DNA of 64,000 bases from Piromyces finnis (GCA_002104945.1 MCFH01000016.1:186001-250000); one strand, 5' to 3'. Positions 12,216 to 26,667 are shown, counted from the first letter of the stretch. The notes: a model not told the origin generated them from the letters alone. Program-made: numbers and translations.

Positions 12216-13417
12216 AAAAAGTTTTTTTTTTTTAAAAAGAAAAAAAGTTAACTTTTTATAGATATAAACTAAATAATTTATAGAATATACTGAAAATTAT
12301 TGATAATATAATTATATAATATAACATTTTTTCCATATATCACTCCTTTTTTTTTCCTTTATCTATAGAAATAAAATTTTTAAAATAAAAAGAATTAAAA
12401 TATACCTGTTTTTTTAAAAAAAAATTAAATTTTATTTAAAGAGTTATATTAAAAATTATGTGTTGACAATACGTATGTATATATACAATTTTTTTTTTTT
12501 TTTTGTTAAAAGTATAAATAATAAATAATGAGTAGTTGATAAATATTATATTTATATATTATCAATTTTTTATATATAAATTATTATATATAGTTTCTTT
12601 TCTTTTTTATTATCTTTACTTTTACTTTGTTCCATATATTTTTAGGAATCGCTTTTTTTGTTGCTGTTTTCTTTTCCTTTCATTTTTTAAGAAGAAGAAA
12701 AGAATTCTTTAATTAGTTGATAAATATAATTAAATATGAATATTATTTAGATTTAATTGAAAAGAACATTTCTTTTTCATTTATTAGATAAACCTTAAAA
12801 TTTATCATAACTAATTTTCACTTATTTTTTTAGTTTTTTTTTTTGTCTTTAAAAAAATAAAATTTATATATAAATTATTGGTTAGTTATAATTTTACTTC
12901 TTTTAATAATTTTTTTTAAAAAATAATAAAAATATTTCTAGTGTAAAAATTTTATATCATTTTTAGCATTAAGAAAAAAGGGAAATTATAGAATTGTAAT
13001 AAATTGGATTATTTATAAATTATTGCAATTTTGAATATTTTATACTAAACGTATTATATTAAATTATTTAGTGACTTCAAATTTGAAATATTTCATATTA
13101 TATAATACTATAATACTAATAATTATTATTTATATCTTTTTTTTTTTTTTTGTTATTAGTACTATAGTATAATGAAAAATAAATATTAAATATATATGAT
13201 ATATTGAATAAATAAATAAATAAAATAAAAGGTTGGCATGTTTTTATTTTATTCATTTATTTCTTATTTTTGCGTTATTTATTACAAAAACACTATATAG
13301 GTATTAAAAAAAAAAAAAAAAAAAAAGGATTAATACTCAATTTAGAAATAATAAAGATAAAATAAAAAAGATAATGAAAAAATAAATTTTTTTTATATAA
13401 ACATTTTCATTTTATTT
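12216..13417. other. Intergenic DNA between convergent genes
   Basis: No gene is seen between the stop of the coiled-coil gene and the stop of the SET gene. I looked on the minus strand for an extra exon carrying a post-SET Cys cluster and found none. A runs and T runs dominate; an A run lies at about 13307-13326. Confidence 0.55.
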
Positions 13418-13762
13418 TTATGTATTTACCTTAATTTTAAATTTATTATATAATTCTTCATGATATTCTTTATGCGATTTGTTTTGGGTATCAATATAGG
13501 AAATAGTTATTTCTTCACCCTTTTTAATATATTGAGTAGAAATTAACGATAAATTATTGCTATTACTTAAATAACATATTTTTGCGTTTGGATGACAACT
13601 ATGTCTTATGTAACTTGAAATAAAATAAATGCCTAGGCCAAGAATTGATTTATCATTATCGGATCGATAGATATCCTTTATATTCTAAATATAAAAAAAA
13701 TTTTAATAATCATAAATATACATTATATTTATATTATATTTCATTTTACTAATTATTTATTA

Positions 13763-13806
<44 letters not shown>

Positions 13807-15724
13807 TAATTTACCTTTTTTATTTTAATTGTTTCATTTGATGTTATTCCAATGGTATTATATAAAATTTTTTGTTTTAAAATTTGATACATATCATCCG
13901 TAAAAACTGTTATATGTATACATATTTTATTTATATATAAAATAATAATAATAATTAAATAAAAAAATAAATAAAATAAATAACATGGAATATTATTTTA
14001 ATTATATATATTATATATTATATATAAAATGGCTTATTTTACTAACAGTCTTCAAATTCATAAAACACATCATAAAATAAAGTGTGAATTAAATTGAAAA
14101 ATTTCAAATCATTATTTGAAAATTCATTATTAATTTCAAGATCATTATTTGAAGTGGATTTAGAAAAATTTTCTATATATGGAAAAGTTTCAATATGATC
14201 CCATAGGGTATATATTACTAGGTTATCTATTAATTTTTGATTAGGATTTAATGGCGTTGAAGGTGGTGATAGGGTATAGGCTTTATTGTTTTTATTCATA
14301 ATATCTCCAATACTTTTTGATTTTTTTGGTGATTTTTGATAATGTAAAGGGGGATGATGTTGATCATTGTTGAAAAGGGGATTATTATTTGAACAATTTA
14401 ATAATTTTATTTTTTTCTTGAAACAAAGTTCATCTTGAATAATTAAAACTAAAAGCTTTAAAATAAGAAGTGGATAAAAATATTCTTTTTCCCAACACAA
14501 TTGATGGTAGTAAGTAATAATTTTTTCATTTACACCACTAGTTGTTGTTGATTTAGTTTTGGAATCAAATAATTGAAGGAAGGATTCCTTATCAATATCA
14601 ATAGGATCAAGTTGACTATCATTCTCTTGATCATCCATATTTTCCTTATCATAATTATAAAAATCATTTAATTTTATAATTTCTATATCTTGTTTATCAT
14701 CATCATTATGAATTTCAAAAGGTTGATCTTTTTCACTGGGTTCATCGGTATAATAAAAAAGGATATTATCACTGTTATCACTTTTATGATTATCGTCATT
14801 TTGATCCATTTTTCTATTATTTGATTGCGACTTTTGAGGAGGATTCATATTATTAGGCTTTGTTGATTCAATATGAATTGTCTCAACTTCAGGATAATCA
14901 TAATATATTATTTCAGATTCAATATCATAAGTTGAAATTCCATAACATGATGACATAGAAGATAAATATGACTTTTCTGAAGTTTTATCTGATATAAAAA
15001 TATTTTTAAATAATCGCTTATCTTCTTTTGCTTTTGATTCGCATTCCTTGGAACAAAAATTTTCTTTTTTTTCCACAATATTATCTGGTAAAATAATTTT
15101 TTTAAAACATGTAGGACAATATTCCTCTTTCTGCATATAATAAAATTAGGAATAAATGATAATAGCAATGATAATAATTATTATTTATTTCAGTACTATT
15201 AAGTAGTGATTGGAATAAAAAGTGATATACTTACATCTAAATATGGATTCAATATTGACACAACAGGTTTTTCAGTGTATATAATCTCACCAGGAACAAT
15301 ATCCTTTTTTGAAACAACACATATATTAATATTTTTATTTATCTTTTTATTATTTTTATTTTTTCCAAATGTTTTAATATATATGTTATTTTCTTGATTA
15401 GAAAGCCATTCTAAATACTTTTCATGTTCAGATTCTTCAAGCTTTATTGTTATATATTTTTAATAAAATAAAGAAAAAAAATAAAAAACAAAAAATTATA
15501 AATTATTCAACATAAACTGTAACATTATAACTAAATAATAATGTAAACTATATATTTACCATTTGCGTAATTATTTTTTCTATGATTTTAAAATTTCGTT
15601 TTGAAAATAATTTTTCAAGTTTAATTAAAAGTTCATTTTTGCTCTTTACATTGAAATTTTTGTTTTGGTTTGTCTTTACATTTTTTGAAATTTCCGGTTC
15701 TATTTTATTTAATATTATATTATT

Positions 15725-15755
<31 letters not shown>

Positions 15756-16194
15756 TTAGTTAAATTATATAGACATATTTTTTTTAACAGTAGTGTTAAT
15801 TGTATATTATATTTAGTAATAATGATAATAGTAATAATAATATTATTATTATTTTAATTTATTTTATTTTACTTTTTTTCTTATTTTTTTTGTTATGTTT
15901 CCGTATTTTTTTTTCATCAATTCTTTCATCAATTGCTGAGTCTTCTGTATCCTTTTCTTTTTTACTATCATTTATTCCAACTAAAATATAAATGAATAAT
16001 TTATATATTTGTAAATGATATAAAACAAAAATATATTATAGTATTAAATTTTTTTTAAAAAAGATGTATTAAAGAAAAGAGAAAAGTGAAAACCAATTAT
16101 TAATTAAGTAATTACATTTTAAGAATTGAGAGCAAATGAATAATGTAATTGAAGTTATTGTAATTCCAATTAAGACTTGTTTAGTAGTTAGCAT
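13418..16194 (-). CDS. SET-domain protein with MYND-like finger and N-terminal membrane segment, 7 exons
   Basis: A SMYD/Set5-type split-SET protein, presumably a lysine methyltransferase using S-adenosylmethionine. Exons on the minus strand: 16194-16116, 15980-15873, 15699-15560, 15441-15235, 15130-14047, 13906-13815, 13684-13418; phases all agree, giving 658 residues. Residues about 6-23 form one hydrophobic segment (VLIGITITSITLFICS), then a Lys-rich linker. The SET N-half (DIVPGEIIYTEKPVVSIL) ends near 178. A MYND-like CPTC (C183, C186) and FCSKEC (C204, C208) follow; the second half of a full MYND is not evident. A roughly 300-residue Ser/Asn/Asp-rich stretch separates this from the SET core: RHSCHPN at 597-603 and GEEITISY at 626-633. 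There is no post-SET Cys cluster; the protein ends soon after. Histone or non-histone target cannot be told. First exon and TM are less certain than the SET part. Confidence 0.85.
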
Positions 16195-19100
16195 TTCATT
16201 ATTTTATATTTCAAAATTTCTCTATTTCTTTCTTTCTTTTTCTTTTTTTTCTTAAAAAAGACAAATATTTAATTATTGAAAATATAACTTATTGTAAAAA
16301 CTTTGTTGTTGAGTATTATACATTGTAATTTATTAGGGAGAATATATATGATAATTACTATTAATTCATATTTTCTAATACTTCTCTCTTTTTATTTTAT
16401 TTTTTCTTCTTCCTTCCTTCCTTCTTTTCTTTCTAATATAAAAGTATTTCAATATGATTCTTATAACTGATATTTTTCATATATACAAATGATATTATTC
16501 AATAGTTGCAATTTTTATTAATTGTGAAGTTTATTAATAAAAATGTTTTTAAATCTTTTAATGATATTTAGTAAGCATTTAATAAAAAGAAAAAAAATTA
16601 TTAAATTAAGCTTTAAAAGTAATTTGTTTTCCTTCCTTTTTTTTTTTTTGAAAACAAATTAATAATATCAAAAAAAAAAAAAAAAAAAAAAAAAGAAAGT
16701 AAAAAGAAAGAAGCAATTCCAATAAGTGTAACTTTGTTTTTTATTGTGCTACATTCAAATAGAAAACTTTTTAAATGGCTATTTACAAAAAAAGTTTTTC
16801 TACAATATTTTAAATAACTTACAATATATTGATAAAAGAATAAAAAAGAAAGGAAAAGAGAAAAAAGGAAAGAAACAACGTTTTAACAATAATTAAATAA
16901 TTAGGAATATTCTTTGTTTTATATTAATTTCTTATTTTTTTATTATATTTAAAAAAAGGTCATATATACTTTTTTTTAATTAAAAGAAATGATATATTAA
17001 AAAAAATTTTTTTTTTTCAATATTAATTAAAATTTAAAATTACAAATTTAAATATATATTAATAGTATTTGAATTATTTTTATTAATGTATCGTTTATTC
17101 TATAACTCATGTTACTATTATATTACTATTATTCAAAATAAATAAACTATTTAATAATAATGATTATTTAAAGTTATTTTGATCGACTCAGTATTATTAT
17201 AAATAAGAAGTAAGAAATACTATTTTTATATAAAACGTTTTAGTTATCATCTTAATACACATTTATTAGTTCAATAATATATTTTCTTGTTAGGTATATT
17301 GTACAATTACTAAAGAAAAAAAGGAAATCAAATATTGTAGATCATTTAGTAAATATTCTTCAATAAACTAATTCTATATACTATATTATTGTTTATTATT
17401 TTTAAAAAATTGAAAAGTTGTCATTTAGAATTGTAAAATGCAATTATGTATATATATTATAGTAAAAGTTAATTTTAAAACATATAAAAAACATATATTT
17501 ATATATATATATGAATACAAGAATTGTTTTCTATTTTGTAACAATACTAATATTTATTATTTTATCAATAGTTATAATTTAATTTTTTTAATTAATATTA
17601 TTTTTATTCAAATATTATAGTCAATAATTATATATTTCTAGTCAAAATTGGAATTAAAATTTAAAAATATTAAAATAATATACATTAAAAAAGTGAAGAT
17701 TATATATGACTAAAATTATAATAGTATTGAAATAATAATAATAATAAATAATAATAATAATTAGAGTAATAATAATTATATCTATTAATTATTTATCAAT
17801 AATGTTATATATTTACATATTTTTATATTAATTATTCTTTTAATTATATAAATTAGTAATAAATAAGTATAATGAATAATAAAAATAACCATACATTAAT
17901 TCATTTTTTATTACAAATATTCTATGAGGTTTAGAAGAGAAAAAGTAGCTTTTTTTAATGTAATAAATAGTTTTATTTTAATTTAAAATTTTTAATAATG
18001 TGACAGATACATTAATTGGAAACCAATAAGGTTAAGTGGAATTATAAATTATAAAAATTTTTAATGTTACATTTTCTTTTTTTGATGGCTTTATTTTTAT
18101 AAAATAAAAAAGAAAAAAATATATTTTATTATTATCCTTCATAATTATTATATAATATATAATATTATACGTTTATTTAATTGTATCGATATTTAGTTAA
18201 CAATTAATATTTTTTGATTATCGATTTAAAAATTTATATAATATACTATATTAAGGTTACAATGAGGTGGTTGTTTAAAAAAATAAGTCATCACAATTTT
18301 TAAAAGAAATTGTAATGTATATATTATTTGCTAATACTATTAGATGTCATTAATATTGATATTGTACACTTATATTAGTTAATAATATTATTTCTAATGG
18401 TACAATAAACAATAAATTCTTATTTTTTTTTTTGTCGCCGATAATTATGTATATTATTATCAGTCGGTATTATTGTATATTACTTTACAAAAAAAAAAAA
18501 AAAAATAACAATAATACAATAATTTTTATATTTCATTTCTTTTTTTTTATTCAAAAATATATATTCTTATTTTCTGTTAATAATTGTTATATGAATATAA
18601 TACCTTTATGTACTAATAAAAGATCATTTTCTTTTAACTCTTACAGAAAAAACTTTATAATTTATTCATAGTTATAAAGTAACTATTATTATATTGCTTT
18701 TACAATGCATTAATGCATTTTTTTTAATTTCTTTTTCAAATAATGATATGTAAAGTTATTTGAAATAAAGAAATAATATTAAATGGCTTTTTTTTTTTTT
18801 TTTTTAACAATTGTACTTATTTCTTTTTTCCTTGGCTTTTATACTATATAATAAAAATTAATATAAATTATAATATTCATATCTTTATTGAAAATGTAAA
18901 TAATTAGAACGCATTTGTAAGTATTAACTATGACTTTTATTGATAAATAATATTTTATACATTAGTTATATATTTCTTTAACCTGTTTATAAACTTCTAT
19001 TATTATAAGTTCTAATGCTAGTGTAAAAAGTTTCCTCAATACTTTTATTATTTTTTTGTATTTCCGCTTTTATAAATGACAATTTTGATTTATATTATAT

Positions 19101-20908
19101 TAATATTATATTATATATATTATTATATATTATATATATTATTACCATAATTTAATTATATTAAAAAAATCATTTGTCAACTAAATATTATTCTTTTTAT
19201 CTATTTTTCTATTGTATTTTATATATTATATAATATAATATAATATATTATAAATTATATATTATATATTTATTAAGATTTTTTATTCTTTTTTGTTTAT
19301 TAGAGATAAATAAAAAGTAAATGAATGAAACTATTAATTTATTTATAAATGTATTAATTTATTTAAATGAATAATCAAATTAATCTAAATAAATAAAATG
19401 GAAAAATAATCATAAAAATTTTTATTAGTAAAAAAAAAAATTACTAATAGAAAGGTTAAAGTCCATTTTTTAGTTTTTTTAATTACTTTTAAAGTGTTAA
19501 TTTTCAAAAAAAAATATAATAATAATAATAATAATAATATATATATATATATATCTAAAAAAAGAATATTAGATATGCTTACTTATTCCATTAATTATTA
19601 TATAAAAACAAAGTAATAAAATTTAATTATAATTTTAATTATAATTATTTATTTTTTATAAATTTTGTAAAATAGGGATAATAATAAAGCTCTATTAAAA
19701 AACATTAGTAATTAAGAAATTGAATTGATGAAACATATGCTATTATAACAAAATATCGTAAAAAGAAAAAAGTTAAAAATGAAAATAAGATAATTTGAAA
19801 AAGGCTTTTTTTTACTAAAAAAAAAAGAAAGAAAAAAATAATTCATTTTTAAAAAGAGTCAATTTTTAAAATAATTATTAAATGATTAATAAAAATTATG
19901 ATAAACACAATATTTTATATATTCTATATAATCTATTTATTAATTTTTTTATATAGTAATGTAGAATTGAAAGAATCTTTATATTACTAATTTCTAGATA
20001 AAACAAAAGAAATTCATATTAAATTATATTTTATTTAAAATTTAAAATGCAAATAATATATACCATAACAAACAGATAAAACCAACCAACCAACCAACCA
20101 ACAAACAAACAAACAAATAAACAAACAAATAAACAAAAAAAAGGAAAAAAAAATATAGAATAATTTAAATAATGTAATAATATAAAAAATGATTTAGTTC
20201 ATTTGAAGAGTTATATAATCATTCAGAATTGATTTTATATTAAAATAAAGTAAATGATATTTTAATGAAATTAATATATAATATTTAAATGTATATTAAT
20301 AACTAAAGAGATCAAATACATTAATTTTGTTATTAAGATTTCTTCAATATGATTTTATTTTATTAATAAATATATATATGCTTTTAATATTTTTAAATAT
20401 ATATTATATAAGAAAAAGATAGCTCACATATTAACTTTTTTTTTTTTAAATTTATCAGTTAATATATTTTATGCAACTTCGTATCATTTTTAATACATTT
20501 TACAGGAATTATGCAGGATTTTATAATGTAATAGATACATTATTCAGTATATTTAGCATTAAACAATAAATAGAAACTTTTAAAAATTAAAAACCACAAC
20601 AACAACAATATATATTATTTATAATAAAAGAATTCAATATTTAGAGTCAACAATAAATAGATAAATAATAAAAATAAGTAAATAAATAGAATTGTTATAT
20701 GTTGTTCAAAAATTAATAATTACAATTTTTTAAAAAAAGAGGAAATAATATTTAACATTGAAATTTTATTCGGTAAAGAATAAGAAACAGCAAAATTGTA
20801 AAATAATTAAAAAAAAAAAAAGAAAGAAAAAAAAGAAAAAGACAGCAATAACAAATCAATTTTCAATAATAAATATATTAAAAATTGAAATTCTAAAACA
20901 ATATAAAT
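16195..20908. other. 4.7 kb gene-free AT-rich region between divergent genes
   Basis: No gene, tRNA or transposon ORF is seen. It separates the SET gene (minus) from the LIM-binding gene (plus), so both promoters should lie here. It holds many A and T runs, TA-rich palindromic stretches near 19090-19270, and a C-containing tetranucleotide tract at 20084-20140. Short open frames are made of Ile, Asn, Tyr, Phe and Lys and lack coding character. Confidence 0.6.
20084..20140. repeat. Compound tetranucleotide tract (CCAA)n-(ACAA)n-(ATAA)n
   Basis: The tract begins with five CCAA units, passes into ACAA units and then mixed ATAA/ACAA units, ending in an A run. It stands out because C is otherwise scarce in the intergenic DNA. 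It lies about 0.8 kb upstream of the LIM-binding gene start. Confidence 0.85.
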
Positions 20909-23900
20909 ATGGATTCTCAATTTCAAACACAAGATATGCAGCAAGGAATGTGTATGTTACAATGAATATAAAAATTAAATATTATTTTTTGCTATATTAA
21001 TGATTATATTAAAATGCCTATATTTTTTTATTCAATTTATTTTTTTTATAAAAAATCTTTTTATTGTATAAATTTTAATATTTAAAAATAAAAAAAAATA
21101 TAATAAATAAAAGCAATTAATTTATTAAGAGCACAACAACAGCAGCAACTTCAATTATTACAGCAACAACAGGTTAATATTTATTTTAATATTTTAATAT
21201 ATAATTAAAAATAATTTTTATAATAAAGTATATATTTATATTTATTAATACCAACATATAATTTATTTTAATACAATATTCAAAAAAAAAAAAAAAAAAA
21301 AAAGCGATTACTACAAAAACAACAAAAGCAACTATCTAATCCACAAGGATTAGTAGGTCAAAATCAACAAATACCTATTCAATTACAATATCAACTTCAA
21401 CAACAATATCAACAACAACAGCTTCAACGAATTCAACTATTAAAGCAAAAACAATCCCAGGGAATTATTCAAAATCAGGAGAATCATGATCAAACTGCAT
21501 ATTCAAATTCATTGTTATATCAACAAAGTCAATTACTTCAACAACAGCAGTCTCAACTTTTGCAACAATCTCCTCAACAATTGACACAAAGTTTATTACT
21601 AGATCCAACTCAAACAAATATAAGCCCTACTACTATAATAAATAATTCACCAACTTTAAGTTCAAAACAAAGTATTTTTCAGCAACAATTAACCCAGCAA
21701 CAAAAATTAAAATTAATAAATCAAAATTCCGTACAACCTCAAGGAACCTTAAAAACAACCATACCTCAATTAACTGTCCAAACTAAAGTTCCAGTATCGT
21801 CAATGCCAGATCTAACAAATTCAATTACTGTAACAACCCAAACGACACAAACTCAATCGGTATTTAAAAATCCGATGCTTATAGTTGATCTTCAATCTCA
21901 ACTTTCAAGTCAACCCTCTTTAACAAGCCAAATACCAACATCCGTAATTAATCTTGATCAATTCACAAAAAATAGTACATTAAATATACCAACAAGTACT
22001 AATGAATTATTAACTACAACACCGTCCTCAACTAGCGCCTTTGTATCTTCTGCATTAGCAGTATCTTCAATAGCTTCATTAGATTCATTGTCTAAAACAT
22101 TACCTATCCCTTCATCATTGGCTTCTACTCAACCTATGACTGCCCAAATTACTTCATTATCACCAATAAATAAATCGCAAACACCATTAAAGCTCTCACA
22201 GGCTCAATTACAGTCTCATTTAGAAAAACATATAAAAGCAAATAAAAAATCACCATCAGTAAAGGATTCAATAGGTGTACCAATACCAACGGTAAATTCA
22301 ACTAATAGAACTTTTCAAAATTTGAATCAAATAACTAACTCGGCTAAACCTACATCTTCAACTGCTATCACACAACCTTCATTTGTAAATATTTCCTCCA
22401 ATAATGTAACTGTATCAGCAAATTCTGCTAATAACACAGAAACAGTAGCAGCTTCTTCTAATACCCCTATTATTACAACGACAACTACTACTAGTTCAAC
22501 TTCGACAATAGCTACTGAAAAAAAGAAAGCTAAGAGAATACCATCAACCTCAATTAACTTCATGACGATACCAACACCTACAACAAAAGGGTTAAATAGT
22601 ACTTTATCCAGTAATGATTATCAAAATTATCAAAGTTTGATTCAACTACAGACTCCACAAAAACAAAATGTAAATTTACCTCAACTAGCTAATAATTCCA
22701 AAATTAGAATATCCTCACAGGACACTTTAAAAAGTGGACTAGAACAATTAACTTCCCCAAATAATCTACTTTTGAATGGATTAACAGTAAATTCATCTAC
22801 AAGTTCATTAAATAATAATAATAATAGTAATAATAATAATAATAATAACAATAACAACAACAACAATAACATCAACAACAACAATAATAACACAACGAAA
22901 ACAAAGAAAAATATCATTACTCCTACATTAGAAAATACCACAAAAAAAGCAAGTTCATCATTGGATCAAACTTCTTCGCTTAAAACCCCACAAACTCCAG
23001 CATTGAATTCCACAAGTAAAACAGAATCTGTTACAAAAAATAAATCACTTTTTAATAAACCGGACACCATTAATCATATTAATATTAATTACAGTAATGA
23101 AGACATAAATTCTGTTTTATACGGAAAATTAGCAAATAATTTTAATGTTAATAAAACAAGTGCAGATGTATCACCATTAAACCCATCCTATAATAGTAAA
23201 ACCTTGATTAATCCAATTTATGGTCAACAACCGTCCTCTCAAAATGAAAAGATTATGTAATATATACTTTATTCTAATTAATTATTAAATAATTTATTAC
23301 CTCATTAATTTTTCATAAAATTTTCAAAAGATTTATTAAAAAAAAAAAAAAAGGAAAATTATCACTAACTTATTATTAAATTATTTATGTTATACAGAAG
23401 CAAAGGAAGTTACTTTTTAAAATGTCATCAATTTTTTTATGTATTAGGGAAGGTGTCAAAGGTTAATAACAATGATTTTTTTTTTTTTTTTAAAATACTC
23501 ATAATCTAATATCTTTATTATATACACATGTTTGTTATATTTCTAATATAACAGTATAGAGATATTTCATTTTGGAAAAGATTTTCAATTAATTATTTTT
23601 CAGACAAAGCTGTCTTTAAAATAAATATATTAAACATTAAATTCATTGGTAAATATTATATAACTATACAATATAAAAATTAATCATTAAAAAATAAATT
23701 TATGTTGTTTAAAAAAAAGTTTTTATCAATGTTTATTAAGTATTTTCATTGAAATAAATATTAATAATTTAATTTAAATCAATTTTATTTTTAAATAGAA
23801 TTGAAAAGAGCTATTATACCACAATATTTTGATGTCATAGCAAAATCTGAAGTTACCTCTACGAACGTTTTATTTGGATCAATTGATGAAAAATACCCAG

Positions 23901-24073
23901 GTGATGGATCATGTAATTTAGAAGCAAAAGATTCTGTTTTAGTTTATTGTTATGAAAGTGTTCAAGTAAGATTAATATATTATAATGAAAAAAATCTTTT
24001 TTTTTATATATATATATATGTACTATAATTAAAATAATTCCTTTAGAAAAAAGTTTAATTTTTCATGTTTCTA

Positions 24074-24159
<86 letters not shown>

Positions 24160-25522
24160 ATAATATACAATTATCTTTTTAATGATTATAGATTCATTGG
24201 CATTGTAAATTAAAAATAATATTCAACAAAAATGGAAAAATAGAATTAATAGATGTTATTGTAAAAGATATTAAAAAGTTTTATGAAAATAGTCCTTACC
24301 CAAAAAGCAATTATCCCGTACTTAATGAATTTGGTATGTCAACCACCTTAAAAAGATTTATAGAGGTAATAAAATTAACATGTATATTATTATTTATAAT
24401 AGGTTTATTTATAATTGGTAATAATTAAATTAATAATACAAATAATTTATTATAAAAACTTTTTTTTTTTTTTTAGATTTATGAAGTACTAGATAAAATG
24501 GATGATTTAATAAATTGTAGTATTTCATGGAACCTTGGACCAAAAAGTATTGTATAAAACTATTTCTTTATAGATTAAATTTAAATAAATATTAATTTTT
24601 ATTTTTTGTTTTTTATGATAATAGAAACGTTAAGTAGATACGCTTCACAATATCTCCAAGAATTAAAGCCAAACTCTGCTGGTGTTGCTCAACAAATAAA
24701 TAATTTAAATTTAAATCAAATGAATAGCGCTCCATCACCAACATTATCATTATCTATGAACAATACTAAAAATTATAATATTAATACCCTATTAGATATG
24801 GATATGATGCCACCACCACAAGCACCCTCTACTTCAAATTCTGCTCATTCTTCAAATCTAAATTCTACTTCAGATAATATAGTAAATTCCCTAAATAATA
24901 ATTTAGTAGGTTCCGTTTTATCTACTTCTTTGTCTCCAACAACCGATGTCATCAATGCTCTAAGTACCGGTGGTGTAAATTCTATTAATGTGAGTAACAA
25001 TGGAACATTGAATATAAGCCCAATCAATACAAATTTAGCGGGTAATGTCACACTTAACCTTCCCCATTCATCCTCTGTTCTTTCCAATATATCAGCAACC
25101 AATACAGCCCTTAATACAGCGGGAATTAATTTAGATGTAAGTTCAGCTGCTGCTTTATCTAGTGCTATTTCAACTGTTAATTTTAATACTTTATCGAATA
25201 TAAATTTGAATACAAAACCAAACTTATCTAGTAAGTATCCCCTCCCTTTTTTTTTTAATAACACCTATTATAAATAATTTTTATTTATTTATTTATTATT
25301 AATTAATTAGAAATTACAATTAATAATACTTTAATAATATTTATTAATTTTCATATATATATATTTTTTTTTCATTTATACAATTTCATTTACAAAGATT
25401 CTCTTTCACCTTTACCAATGGAATTAGTAGGAGAAGGTGAACCCAAACCAAAAAAGTTAAAAACAAATATTTCTCATCATGTCAATGTTAAATTAAAACC
25501 ATTACGACAAGAACCAATGTAA
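20909..25522 (+). CDS. LIM-domain-binding (LDB/PtaB/Mfg1-type) transcriptional regulator, 10 exons
   Basis: Fungal relatives (PtaB, Mfg1, Adn1) are nuclear co-regulators that pair with Flo8/LisH factors in adhesion and development; the animal LDB1 domain dimerises. Exons: 20909-20951, 21132-21172, 21305-23256, 23398-23461, 23555-23648, 23799-23965, 24192-24365, 24477-24546, 24625-25230, 25398-25522; 1111 residues. The first about 170 residues are Gln-rich, followed by Ser/Thr/Asn-rich sequence with an Asn run near 529-560. The LIM-binding domain spans about 680-880: DISFWKRFSINYFSDKAVFK, LVYCYESVQIHWHCKLKIIF, NEFGMSTTLKRFIEIYEVLD, MDDLINCSISWNLGPK, TLSRYASQYL. The last exon has KPKKLK, a possible NLS. 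The domain exons are firm. Exons 1 and 2 rest only on frame continuity and Gln-rich sense, with a GTATGT donor chosen for exon 1. Confidence 0.87.
24073..24158 (+). repeat. (ATT)n microsatellite in an intron of the LIM-binding gene
   Basis: An uninterrupted ATT array of about 28 units fills part of the intron at 23966-24191. The sense strand reads ATT, as in the MCM4 intron array. Confidence 0.95.
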
Positions 25523-26634
25523 AATTACAAGCAAGCACATTATTATTACAAAGAAAAAAAAATTTTTTTTTCTTCTTCATGATATTTACTTTCTTCTAAT
25601 AAAATAAATAAAACATCAACATAAGTTTATTATTTCTACCTATAAATCTTTAGAAATATCAGTTTTTTTTTTTCTATAACTAAAAAAAAAAAAAAAAAAA
25701 AAAAAAATCAAATAATTTTTGAAAGCCAAATGAAAAATATTTGATTTAAAAAGATATTATATATAATTTTTATAATTATATAATTGATTTATTTAATTAT
25801 TATTTCATTTTATTTCTTTGCTAGAGGAAAGAAATAAACAAGTAAATAATAATAATAAAAAAAAAAAAAAAATTTTTTTTACTTTTTATTTTTATATATT
25901 ATTATATTATTATTATAAATATATATATATATATTATCAATAATTAAGCATTCCTTTATATATATATATAATTGTATTATTATTCTTTATTCTTATTAAG
26001 ACAATTTAATCTACAGATCTAACTAATCAAATAAACATAACATTATTATTAAAATAATATCTATATCTATATCTATATATTATTATAGTTTTATCCTTTT
26101 ATTTTTTTTTTTTTTTTCTATATATCATATAGTATAGCGTGAAAATAAAATCCATATTAAAAAAAAAAAAAAGAAAAAAAGAAAAATAATAAATATTTTT
26201 ATAAACGTATTATATTTAAATAGATATATCTTTTTTCTTATGTTTTTATTGTTATTTGAAAGAATCATGGATAATATAGAATAAAAAAAAAAAAAAAAAA
26301 AGAATTGAATAATAATTTCTTTTGAATTATTATTGAAGAATGAGAAAAATTAAAAGTCCTTTTTTTTTTTTTTTTTTTTTACCACACTATGTAGCTTACT
26401 TTATATTTTAATTAAATTATTAATAAATAAAATTACAGTAGTATCGAAATCTAAAAAAAAAAAAAAAAAAAAAAAAAGATAACATTTTTTTTATTATATA
26501 TATAGACAGGGAAATAATTAAAGTAGTCAAGTTCTTTCCCCTTTTTCAATTCTGCATTCCAATTATTACCTATATAAAAAATATTTCATTATTACTCATT
26601 CCATTTGTCAATATAAAACAGTTTTATTTTTCGA

Positions 26635-26667
<33 letters not shown>

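Noticed and set aside
13100..13417. A further SET-gene exon with a post-SET Cys cluster
   Set aside because: The AAG-GTAAAT before the stop looks like a donor, but no downstream minus-strand segment with clustered Cys codons or coding character was found, so I end the gene at 13418.
20758..21000. 80-codon plus-strand frame overlapping exon 1 of the LIM-binding gene
   Set aside because: It starts at a non-ATG codon, is Lys/Ile/Asn-rich, and runs in a different frame from the ATG at 20909 that splices on to Gln-rich exons.
22681..22941. Leu-rich minus-strand frame resembling a membrane protein
   Set aside because: It is the reverse complement of AAT/AAC codons of the Asn run in the LIM-binding protein.
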